From an uncultured Clostridia bacterium (GTDB lineage Bacteria; Bacillota; Clostridia; TANB77; CAG-508), in the NCBI GenBank assembly GCA_947629355.1, contig CANRDJ010000013.1, positions 1 through 33,708 of the forward strand: a stretch of 33,708 nucleotides of DNA, given 5' to 3'. The notes beneath the pieces are model-generated. The model did no database searches. It was not told the origin of the DNA and saw nothing but the letters and a program-made list of their open reading frames with translations. This document shows positions 20,098 through 29,284 of this stretch, one piece after another (position 1 is the first letter of the stretch; each line of letters begins with the position of its first letter). Made by a program: the position numbers and the translations under genes.

Positions 20098-21849
20098 GTG
20101 ACAAAGTTGGAGTTTTTTATAATCAGTCTTTTGTTTTGCACTATTTGACTGATTTGCCTGGGTTCTTGCAGACTACCAATATTTATTATTTTATTTCCTA
20201 CAAGTATTATTTTTAATTCTGCCTCTTTCATATTTTCTTTTTCTATTACAATAATTTTATCAAGTAATTCTTCTATGTAATTTTCTAGATTTTCTTTTGT
20301 TATATCTAACTCTTTTGTAATATTTTCTTTTAGCATTTTATTATACTGTTTCTTATCTTCTACTTTTGCTTTTTTACTTTCTATTTCCTTTAATTTTAGC
20401 TTTATTTGCTCAATTTGTTTTTCAATAATTACTTTCTTGCTTGATAAATCTTCTTTGCTTAAAAGTCCATCTAGTGCTAAATCCAGCAGTTTATCTTGTC
20501 TTTTCCTAAGTACATCTAATTCTATTTGTAATTTATTTTCTCTCTCTATGTTTTCTTCTGTTTTTGATAAATCTTGATAAAATGATAATAGTTCTTCACA
20601 AATTTCTTCTTTGTAGACTTCATAAGTTTTAAATACAGATAGCAAAATATCATAAAGTTCTTCTTCTTTAAAACAAGCAGGAATACAACTTTTTTTACCA
20701 GTTTTATGGAAGTCAGAACAATACCAAAATGTCACATCTCTTTTATCTTTATAATATCTTATTTTTCTTACAAAACCACATTCATGTTTTTCACAATATA
20801 ACTTGCCTGACAATGGATACTTTGTTTGATGTTTTTGATACATCTTTGCTGATTTACTTCTAGCAAGTAATTTTTGATTTGCTTTTTCCCATAGTTCTTC
20901 AGAAATAATTGGTGGTACTTTTTCATAATCTTTAAAAACTTTCCACTTAGATTGTTCATTAAAATTTCTCTTTTTACTTCTATAATCTACTACTGTTGAA
21001 AGTCCTCCTGTGTAATAGCCCTTGTATTTTGGATTTTGAATTATCTTTTTTAAAGTGTTTTGATGAATAGGATTTCCGATTTCGATTGTAATAACCTTTT
21101 TGCTGCAGAGCCAAAGATAATTTTTTAAGTCCTATTTTACTATCATTTGCATACATATCAAAAATTTCTCTAATCAATTCCGCTTCTTTCTCATCTATTA
21201 CAAGCCTTCCTTTATCTTTTTTATAACCCCATATATTATCTGTACCTAAAACCGTTCCCTTCTCTATTGCCCTCTTAAATCCAAACTTTGTTCTTTCTGA
21301 TATTTTGCGGACTTCATCTTGTGCCATACTAGACATAATTGTAAGCCTTAATTCTCCATCATTTGATGCTGTAACAATATTGTCTGATAAAAAATACACA
21401 CAAACATCATATTCTAATAATTTTCTGGTATATAGCAAGCTATCAATTGTGTCACGAGAAAATCTGGAAACTTCTTTTGCAACAATTAAATCGAACTTCT
21501 TGTTTTTTGCATCTTCTATCATTTTCATAAAGTTTTCTCTTTTTAATGATGTTGTTCCACTTATTCCTTCATCTACATAGCCACAGATGTAAGTCCAATT
21601 TGTATTCTTTTTAATGTAATCTTCAAAAAAGGCAACTTGGTTTTCCAAAGAATTAATTTGCTCTTCCTTTTCAGTTGAAACTCTAGCATAATAACTAACT
21701 TTAAGTGGCAGGTCAAATATTGTTTTGCCATTTGATAATGCTTGTTTCATCTCATATAGTGTCAATACACCACCATCCTTTAAATTTTTGTTTGTAGGGA
21801 TAGAATTGTTTCCAAATCCGTAGGGGTCGCACCCCTGGGCGACCCGCAA
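19914..21849 (-). CDS. Large serine recombinase (resolvase + recombinase + zinc ribbon); +1 at CGG 21076-21078; true start probably ~21750-21783; C-terminal tail reads across the element/feoB junction
   Basis: SYYARVSTEKEEQINSLENQVAFFEDYI, GISGTTSLKRENFMKMIEDAKNKKFDLIVAKEVSRFSRDTID, ...LQQKGYYNRN-G-NPIHQNTLKKIIQNPKYKGYYTGG...; 1936 nt = 3x645+1. Confidence 0.9.
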
Positions 21850-21896
21850 TTGTAATTTATTTGTTGTATTCGGGTCGCCGAAGGCGGCGACCCCTA
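21820..21896. repeat. GC-rich palindromic intergenic repeat (GTAGGGGTCG...CGACCCCTAC), REP/MITE-like
   Basis: Same architecture as 3425-3495, with different but internally complementary stems. Confidence 0.8.
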
Positions 21897-21991
21897 CAAC
21901 ATTTGCAGTAAATTTAATTTTACAAATTTCAATTTATAAAACCTTATTACAATTAATACTTTTACATTTTATAAAATCAATATACTTTAGG

Positions 21992-22147
21992 TCAATGGTG
22001 AAGTAAAATTTTTTTATTCTCTTCAAATAGCAATTTATCAATCTTTTTTGAGGTTTGCTCATATAAATTTTTATCAATTACATCTTTTTCATATAATAAA
22101 TTATTTACAACATATTCTATTTTTAGCTTAATGTATCTATCCTCCAT
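21992..22147 (-). CDS. Small SHOCT-like protein upstream of the recombinase (51 aa)
   Basis: MEDRYIKLKIEYVVNNLLYEKDVIDKNLYEQTSKKIDKLLFEENKKILLHH*; composition and position typical of recombinase-associated short ORFs. Confidence 0.6.
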   Translation of the reverse strand: MEDRYIKLKIEYVVNNLLYEKDVIDKNLYEQTSKKIDKLLFEENKKILLHH

Positions 22148-22572
22148 TCGCTGTCACCTATATATACTTATTTAAGAATAACTTGTACTATTACTAGCCT
22201 TAAGTCCTTCTAATAAATATACATTAAATTACACAGAAAACTTCTACCTTAATCTTAAAAATTTTTCAATTTTTAAGAGGTAAGAATTCGACACCTTTCG
22301 GTATCGCCTCCTTACCTCCACACGGCAAAATGTCTTATCAAATTCTCAAAATTGTTGGTACTCTATGTTTTATTGATTTCTCTATATGTGTAATTTTTTC
22401 TATTTATTCTTCTTAAAAATTGGACATTTTTTGGTATTATATTTTTTGGAATAAATTTACATTTTTTACGAACATTTGATTGACTTTTTCTAAAAACTTT
22501 TATATAATATGCGATGAAGATGAGATAAGCAGAGTGTGGCGCTATCGTTTATCCTACATAAGAGAGGAGGCG

Positions 22573-22731
22573 ATGCGTATGTTATTAGAACAAGTCTATT
22601 TACTTTATATATACATACTTTTAACTGATCTTGCAATAGTAACCGTTGTCACAGTTAGCTTATTCGTAGCATTAGTTGTTACAATAAGAAAACTAGATAA
22701 CGAAAAAAACACATCTCTGCCTGGTCGTTAG
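22573..22731 (+). CDS. Small hydrophobic type I toxin / holin-like peptide (52 aa)
   Basis: MRMLLEQVYLLYIYILLTDLAIVTVVTVSLFVALVVTIRKLDNEKNTSLPGR; GAGAGGAGGCG RBS; TM helix and charged tail; hairpin overlapping stop codon. Confidence 0.75.
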   Translation: MRMLLEQVYLLYIYILLTDLAIVTVVTVSLFVALVVTIRKLDNEKNTSLPGR

Positions 22732-23063
22732 AGATGTATTCTTAATAATACTTATTTAGCGATACGCCACATCTTAAGTGGTATCTCATCTTTATATAAT
22801 TATTATACTTGAACCTATTCAAAATGTCAATTATTTTTTCAAATTTCCTTGACTCTATAATTCAAAAATGTTAAACTTAATATAGTTAAACAGTAAGTCC
22901 TTTTTTGTATGCCATTATCTCGGTAAGTGCTATGTAATAGCATCATACTTAAGGCAATTTAACTATTTTTTATTTTACCACTATTTATAAGTGGTATTTT
23001 TTTATTTCATTTGCTTTTTTGCAATATTTATTTTTGCACATCTTTTACGTCCCCAATGTGCAT
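22651..23063. repeat. Direct repeat copy 1 (toxin 3' end, terminator, antisense promoter, downstream structured region)
   Basis: Near-identical to 25609-26025. Confidence 0.9.
22802..22830 (-). promoter_or_regulatory. Consensus sigma-70 promoter for a predicted antisense antitoxin RNA
   Basis: Reverse strand TTGACA-N17-TATAAT reading toward the toxin ORF. Confidence 0.75.
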
Positions 23064-23182
23064 TAATATTACACTATCTGTATGTATTTCTTTTACAGCT
23101 TTCACAACTGTAATTATTCCCATTTACCACCTCTTAAAATGCGTAATGCCCCAGCAGACACAAGGCTTGCTCGGGACCAACC

Positions 23183-24445
23183 TTATTTTATATCCCACAC
23201 ATTATAAGTGTAAGAATTATGGCTACGATCCGAATCACCAACAATATTTTTGACTGTTTTTTCGCTACTTTTTGACAACTGGATATCAGAGCTTAGAGTA
23301 ATAAGGACACGCACAACAAACGCACCGCTTCTGACGAAGGAAGTATAGCGGCCGGCAGGGGCCATACTATACACGGAGTTGCTGCTGCGGGCAGACGCAA
23401 GCCAATAATATGAATAATTGTCAATTAGGTTTTCATATCTTGTTTTATATACCCTACGAAACCCATTATAATCGTCAAAAGAATCAAAGCTACTATCCAC
23501 TTCCATATATTTTTTATACCAATTATCTAAGTCTGCTTTTGTTATTGCATTTGCTCCTGTTGCTGGTGCTACTACATAGTTGCTCCAATCTCTTTTTGTA
23601 TAGGTATCAAAATTTACCTCATTAGCACTATTGTTTTTATTTCCTGATAATATATATTCACTTATATATCCATAATTTTCTCCAAAAGGATGATAATAAT
23701 CTTCAGGACATCCTGCTGAAATTAAGGTTATCGTATTTCTTTCCGTATCTACATCAAATACTCTCCAACCTGAAATATCTTTCCCATCAGAAAATTTTGC
23801 ATATTTATACGTATCACCATACGGCATTGCATTCCCATCTCTACTATCATCTACTGCAAACCCTCCAAATTGAAAATCTTGGTCAGGAAGTTCGCCGTTC
23901 TTTCCGTTTGCTTCTACTTTAGAGTCCTTTGCTCCTGTTCTTATTGCTTTTATTTCAGCATCTGTCCATGTTCCTGCTTTATAGTTTATAAAGTCTCCTA
24001 TGTGTAAGTTTTCATCTGTAGTTGAATCAGTGATACCTTTAATTGCCGAATATTTTTCTTTATTTACATCAAATAATTCTGCTGCTGTTTTATACCCTCC
24101 TCCAGTAGATGGCTTTTCATCTGTTATATTTCCATTTTTGTCTACATAGAAAGTATTTCCTGCTTTACTTGTGTATCCTCCATCTTCGGAATTTGTAAAG
24201 CCTTCTGGTAAGTTTTTATTTAGCTTGTCAAAATCTACTTCTGCATCTTTATTCATTGCTCCTATTACTGATGAAAGTAACATTTCTCTGTCTGCATGAT
24301 ACTGTGTGTCTGTTGTTGCTTGTTTTGCTGTGCTAAATAGTCCTCCGTTTAATGCTACATTTACTGTTACTGCTACTAATATTAACATTACGATTATTGT
24401 CACTACTAGTGCAATTAAAGTTATACCTCGTTCTTTTTTTATCAT
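23183..24445 (-). CDS. Prepilin-like protein with DGR-target-like C-terminal domain, carried by the mobile element
   Basis: MIKKERGITLIALVVTIIVMLILVAVTVNVALNGGLF; C-terminal YYWLASARSSNSVYSMAPAGRYTSFVRSGAFVVRVLITLSSDIQ. Confidence 0.82.
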   Translation of the reverse strand: MIKKERGITLIALVVTIIVMLILVAVTVNVALNGGLFSTAKQATTDTQYHADREMLLSSVIGAMNKDAEVDFDKLNKNLPEGFTNSEDGGYTSKAGNTFYVDKNGNITDEKPSTGGGYKTAAELFDVNKEKYSAIKGITDSTTDENLHIGDFINYKAGTWTDAEIKAIRTGAKDSKVEANGKNGELPDQDFQFGGFAVDDSRDGNAMPYGDTYKYAKFSDGKDISGWRVFDVDTERNTITLISAGCPEDYYHPFGENYGYISEYILSGNKNNSANEVNFDTYTKRDWSNYVVAPATGANAITKADLDNWYKKYMEVDSSFDSFDDYNGFRRVYKTRYENLIDNYSYYWLASARSSNSVYSMAPAGRYTSFVRSGAFVVRVLITLSSDIQLSKSSEKTVKNIVGDSDRSHNSYTYNVWDIK

Positions 24446-24719
24446 GTACTTTTCCTCTCTTTCTTTTGTTTAAATATGCATTATGTTACTAAATACATAT
24501 ATATTTATATTGTAATTATAATTATAGTTTTCCTTCTTGTCAACATTTTATTAACGTTTTCTTATCTACATTTTGCAAAATAAAAAAAGCTCTTCTATAA
24601 AATACTTGTATTAATTGCATAAAGATAATTTTATACTCTGAAATACACATTAATTTTTATATTAATACTTCGCATACACCCACATTTATTAACATATTTT
24701 AAAACTACCATTTTGTTAC

Positions 24720-25571
24720 TACCATGTGCATGGGATTTGGATGTAATGCTGCAGGTGTTGTTGGAGCAAGAATTATAGATTCTCCAAGGGAAAGATTGAT
24801 TGCTATAATCACTAATAACTTTGTTCCTTGTAATCGGAAGATTTCCGTTTTTAATAACTATTGCTTCGATATTTATTGCTGGAACTACTTTTGGTATTTG
24901 GTCATCTATTTTATCTACTTTATCTGTAATTTTAGTAATAATTATAGGTATTGTGATGACACTTATTATATCTAAAATTTTATCTAAAACTATTCTTAAA
25001 GGAATGCCATCATCTTTTGTGTTAGAACTACCTCCTTATAGAATGCCACAAATTGGTAAGGTTTTGGTACGTTCGATTTTTGATAGAACTTTATTTGTTC
25101 TTCGGAAGAGCAATTGCTGTTGCTGCACCTGCTGGAATTGTTATATGGCTTTTTGCTAATATAAATATTGCTGGAATATCTATTTTAAATCATATTGCAC
25201 AGTTCTTAAATCCTTTTGCAAATCTTATGGGATTAGATGGATATATTCTTACTGCATTTATTTTAGCATTACCTGCAAATGAAATAGTACTTCCAATAAT
25301 TCTTATGAGTTATATGGCAGGTGGGAATTTAGTACAAATTGAAGATTTAACAAGCATATCTAATATATTAATAAACAATGGTTGGACTTTACTTACTGCA
25401 ATAAATGTAATGCTATTTAGTTTAATGCACTTTCCTTGTAGCACTACTTTAATTAGTATAAAAAAAGAAACTGGAAGCTGGAGATGGGCAATCATTTCGT
25501 TTATTATTCCAACTGTTTGTGGAATTATAATATGTATGGTTACTACTGGGATTTATAATTTAATTATTTAG
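24720..25571 (+). CDS. feoB: Ferrous iron transport protein B, 3' part; +1 at CGG 24835-24837 and CGG 25103-25105
   Basis: [53 protein letters not shown]...[30 protein letters not shown]... Confidence 0.92.
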
Positions 25572-25606
25572 TAATGAAAAAATGGGCCTAGTCCATTTTT
25601 TCATTA
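25572..25606 (+). terminator. Hairpin terminator after feoB (AATGAAAAAATGG-GCCTAGT-CCATTTTTTCATT)
   Basis: Perfect inverted repeat with T run. Confidence 0.75.
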
Positions 25607-25608
25607 TT

Positions 25609-26025
25609 ACAGTTAGCTTATTTGTAGCATTAGTTGTTACAATAAGAAAATTAGACAATGAAAAAAACACATCTCTGCCTGGTCGTTAGAGATGTATTTA
25701 ATTTTTTAAACAATTTTTAACGATACGCCACATCTCTGTGGTATCTCATCTTTATATAATTATTATACTTGAATCTATGTAAAATATCAATTTATTTTTT
25801 GCAAATTTCATTGTCTTTAGAATTCAAAAATGTTAAACTTAATATAGTTAAACAGTAAGTCCTTTTTTGTATGCCATTATCTCGGTAAATGCTATGTAAT
25901 AGCATCATACTTAAGGCAATTTAACTATTTTTTATTTTACTACTATTTACAAGTGGTGTTTTTTTATTTCATTTGTTCTTTTGCAATATTTATTTTTGCA
26001 CATATTTTACATCCCCAATGTGCAT
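25609..26025. repeat. Direct repeat copy 2 of the type I TA-like region, lacking the toxin start
   Basis: ACAGTTAGCTTATTTGTAGCATTAGTTGTTACAATAAGAAAATTAGACAATG... matches 22651-23063. Confidence 0.9.
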
Positions 26026-26152
26026 AAAAAAGCAATTTTTATTGGAAATAATAAGTAATAGTAAAAATATTTAGATATTTTTAGAAAAATACCTTTTTAA
26101 ATGGTATAATATATATGTATATAAATACTCAGATTTGAAAGGATTAGATAAA

Positions 26153-28123
26153 ATGAATAAACATAACTATTTAGCATTAATAGATTGGCTAAAAAAACAT
26201 AACATTGTTGGTATTCCATATGATTTATTTAATCAATTTGAAATTGGAAGAATTAATTATAAAAAAATATTCGAAGAATTAAATATTTTTAATTTCTTTC
26301 CTTTATACTATGTTGATGATTTTGTAAAAAGAAATGAAATTGTTTTACAAATATATAAAAAAAACATAATTTTTCAATATATATATTTAATTTTATCACC
26401 CTACATATTTGATAGTAAAACTACATTAATTAATGCTTTTGATACTATTCATAAACTAATATTAAAAAGCCAATACAATCAAATAGACATTTTTTTAAAT
26501 TCTTTTTCTTGTAATAAATATATGAAAAAAGAATTAGTTACAATTATAAAAAAAGTAAATAGATTTATAAATGATTCTAAATATGTTTCTTATTTAGAAA
26601 AAAAATTAAACTCAAAGAAGGAATTAGGGAATTTACGTCACTCTAATATTCTTGAAATGCAATCAGTTATTACCAGCACACTTACAATGCTACTTGTCCA
26701 TAAAGGAAATATTAATCTAAAAGACTTTTTAGAAAACATTAAAAAAATGAGTATAGATGATTATAGTATAAATTTGTTAAAAAAAGAATGCAATAATTCT
26801 AAATTACAATTTTTTGAATATATGTTAAATTATTATAATAATCGTTTTTTCTATCATGGTACTAATAGTAAATGGTTAAATAGCATTAAAAAATATGGAT
26901 TAAACGGTACACATAATTTTGATTATCAAAAGGAAATTTCTGAAGCAATAAAGTTATTTGAGTCATATGGTATATATAAAACTTTTGAAGGAAAAAATTA
27001 TGTAGAATATTTGAACTATTATATTACAGATTCTATTGGATCAGCAATTTACTATGCTCACCAATCTCCAGAATATTTTTCAAGATTTTGTTCAAATGGT
27101 TATTGCATGAGATTATTAGAAAAAGTTGATTGCGAAGCTTTTTGGCGTAGAGACTATGACGCTTGTCTAAATAATGTGTATGAATTATGTAAAAGTATAA
27201 AGATGTTAGAAAAGGACAAAATATTTGTTATAGATTTATTCAAAAAACTTTGGAAAAGAGAAGTTAATGATAAGCAAAAACCAATTATATTTATAGGAAA
27301 GATGAATAGCATAGAAAAAAATAATTATAATTTTAAAGAATTAAAAAATGAACTCAATATATACTCATTTAATCAAATATATAATATTTTTACAACAGGA
27401 TCAAATGTTCATAATCAAAGGTTTAGCTCTATTAATAAAGATTTTTATGCAATCATAGAATTGCCAAATTTTTATAACTTATATAAAATAAAGCAAACTG
27501 ATTTTCCTCAAAAAAAATATATTACAAATGATAACAAAAAATATTTTCCCGATATTGTAATTAAAAATGATTATCATAAAGATATTTATTTTATATTAAG
27601 TAATAGCAAAAAGATACAAAAAATTTCTAATACTATATATTTAATTCCAAATAAATTTGAAGATATTAATGGATATATAGATAGTTTATTTTATAAACAA
27701 AATTTAAAATATTTATTGCTAACTAATGGAATTGGATTGACAAATAAAGGAAAAAACTATTTAATAAACAACAACATAGAATTTCAAAAAATATATTTAT
27801 ACTATTTAAATTTAAGTATACAGTTAATAAATGATTATACATGTACTTTAAAAGAAAATAATAAAAAAAATTTATATTCATGTATAGCAAATAATATTTT
27901 TTATAATCTTTACATAATGAAAAAAACTAGAAAATTACCTTGTTTAGTAGATTATGGTTATAAATCCACTTTACATTATGACTATGATAACAATAATTAT
28001 TGGTATCGTAGCAATGCAGAAAATAATATTGATATTAATAGACTAGATTCAATTATAGACAAAATAAATCATATTTTAAATAATATAATCAATGAAAATA
28101 ACATTTCTTCCGCTTTTTTATAG
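26153..28123 (+). CDS. Large AT-rich protein with ADP-ribosyltransferase-like HGT motif; function unknown
   Basis: Long ORF with RBS-like GAAAGGATTAGATAAA-ATG; FFYHGTNSKWLNSIKKYGLNG and YYITDSIGSAIYYAHQSPEYFSRF. Confidence 0.6.
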   Translation: MNKHNYLALIDWLKKHNIVGIPYDLFNQFEIGRINYKKIFEELNIFNFFPLYYVDDFVKRNEIVLQIYKKNIIFQYIYLILSPYIFDSKTTLINAFDTIHKLILKSQYNQIDIFLNSFSCNKYMKKELVTIIKKVNRFINDSKYVSYLEKKLNSKKELGNLRHSNILEMQSVITSTLTMLLVHKGNINLKDFLENIKKMSIDDYSINLLKKECNNSKLQFFEYMLNYYNNRFFYHGTNSKWLNSIKKYGLNGTHNFDYQKEISEAIKLFESYGIYKTFEGKNYVEYLNYYITDSIGSAIYYAHQSPEYFSRFCSNGYCMRLLEKVDCEAFWRRDYDACLNNVYELCKSIKMLEKDKIFVIDLFKKLWKREVNDKQKPIIFIGKMNSIEKNNYNFKELKNELNIYSFNQIYNIFTTGSNVHNQRFSSINKDFYAIIELPNFYNLYKIKQTDFPQKKYITNDNKKYFPDIVIKNDYHKDIYFILSNSKKIQKISNTIYLIPNKFEDINGYIDSLFYKQNLKYLLLTNGIGLTNKGKNYLINNNIEFQKIYLYYLNLSIQLINDYTCTLKENNKKNLYSCIANNIFYNLYIMKKTRKLPCLVDYGYKSTLHYDYDNNNYWYRSNAENNIDINRLDSIIDKINHILNNIINENNISSAFL

Positions 28124-28373
28124 GCTAGTTGTGGTAAGTTAAATATATTATGTTATTATATATACATAATTGCTCTAAATAACTGAGAAATATATTTCAA
28201 TATTTTGTCCATAATAAGTCGTATGATATACTATTTGATTTTTAATATTTTTTTGATAACATACTTATATTCTTCAGGACTATTTAACTATTAATAATGA
28301 TTTAAAAATTTATCCTAATTTAACTAGTTTTTTATCATACCTTATTTTTTTCTTTTAGTATTTTATTATACAT

Positions 28374-29253
28374 TCATTCTTCCTTAAATCCTTCTCCAAA
28401 TACTTCCCTTGCATTTGATATTACAATGAATGCATTTTTATCAATTTCACTAACTATTTTTCTTATTTCTCTCACTTCATTTCTTGATACTACACACATT
28501 AGTACATTTTTTTGTTCTTTTTTATACATTCCTTGTCCATCTAAAGATGTGCTTCCCCTTTTTACCTTATCTCCAATCTCTTTTGCTATTTCTTCATGTT
28601 TTATAGATATTATATATACTATTTTCGCAAAATTAATACCTTCAAAAAATATATCTAGCATTTTCCCCATTATGAATATTGTAATTGCAGAATATAATCC
28701 TACTTCTAATTCTTTGAAGAATAATACATTTAATGAGACTATGGTTGTATCTAAAATAACTAGTAAATTACTAATTTTTATATTAGGATTAAAAGCTTTA
28801 GCTATTTGCGTTAAAAGATCAGTTCCTCCAGTTGAAGCACCTGCTTTTAAAATTATTGCCGTTCCTATACCTGCAATTATTCCACCATATATGCATCCTA
28901 AAAATCTATCATTTGTTAATGGTGTAAATCTATCAAATATATCTAAAAATAATGACAATAATATTGTTCCCACTATTGCATTAATAAAAAAGTGCCTTCC
29001 ATTTTTAAATAATGATATTATAAATAACGGAATATTTAATATTAATACCATAGTTCCGAAGTGGAATATTAAATAAATAATATGTAATTGTTGCTATTCC
29101 TGAAAATCCTCCAGCAGATAGCTGATTTGGAAGCAAAAATAAACTAGTTGCAACAGCTACAATGGCTGTACCTATAATTAGTTGTATAAACTGAACTAAT
29201 AAATATTTAAATTTAATTATTATTCTTATAGTTTTAAAATCCATTAAAAGCAC
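28374..29253 (-). CDS. YitT-family membrane protein with DUF2179; +1 at CGG 29056-29058
   Basis: FLLPNQLSAGGFSGIATITYYLFNIPL-G-TMVLILNIPLFIISLF...GCIYGGIIAGIGTAIILKAGASTGGTDLL; 880 nt = 3x293+1. Confidence 0.93.
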
Positions 29254-29284
29254 CCATATTTATTATGAGTGCTTAAGTGAATTT

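Larger units (their letters stand above)
20082..24735. mobile_element. Integrated ~4.6 kb serine-recombinase element splitting feoB
   Basis: 16-bp direct repeat TACCATGTGCATGGGA at 20082-20097 and 24720-24735; removal restores FeoB ...[45 protein letters not shown]. Confidence 0.92.

Noticed and set aside
20768-20959. Separate 63-aa ORF inside the recombinase
   Set aside because: Out-of-frame translation of the recombinase; the true frame is continuous once the CGG shift at 21076-21078 is applied.
21992-22147. UGA recoding (Mycoplasma-type code)
   Set aside because: TGA acts as a plausible terminator of the small SHOCT-like ORF, and no conserved gene in the window requires TGA readthrough.
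437-24445. Complete diversity-generating retroelement in the window
   Set aside because: Only candidate target genes are present; no reverse transcriptase, accessory gene or template repeat was found in these 33.7 kb.
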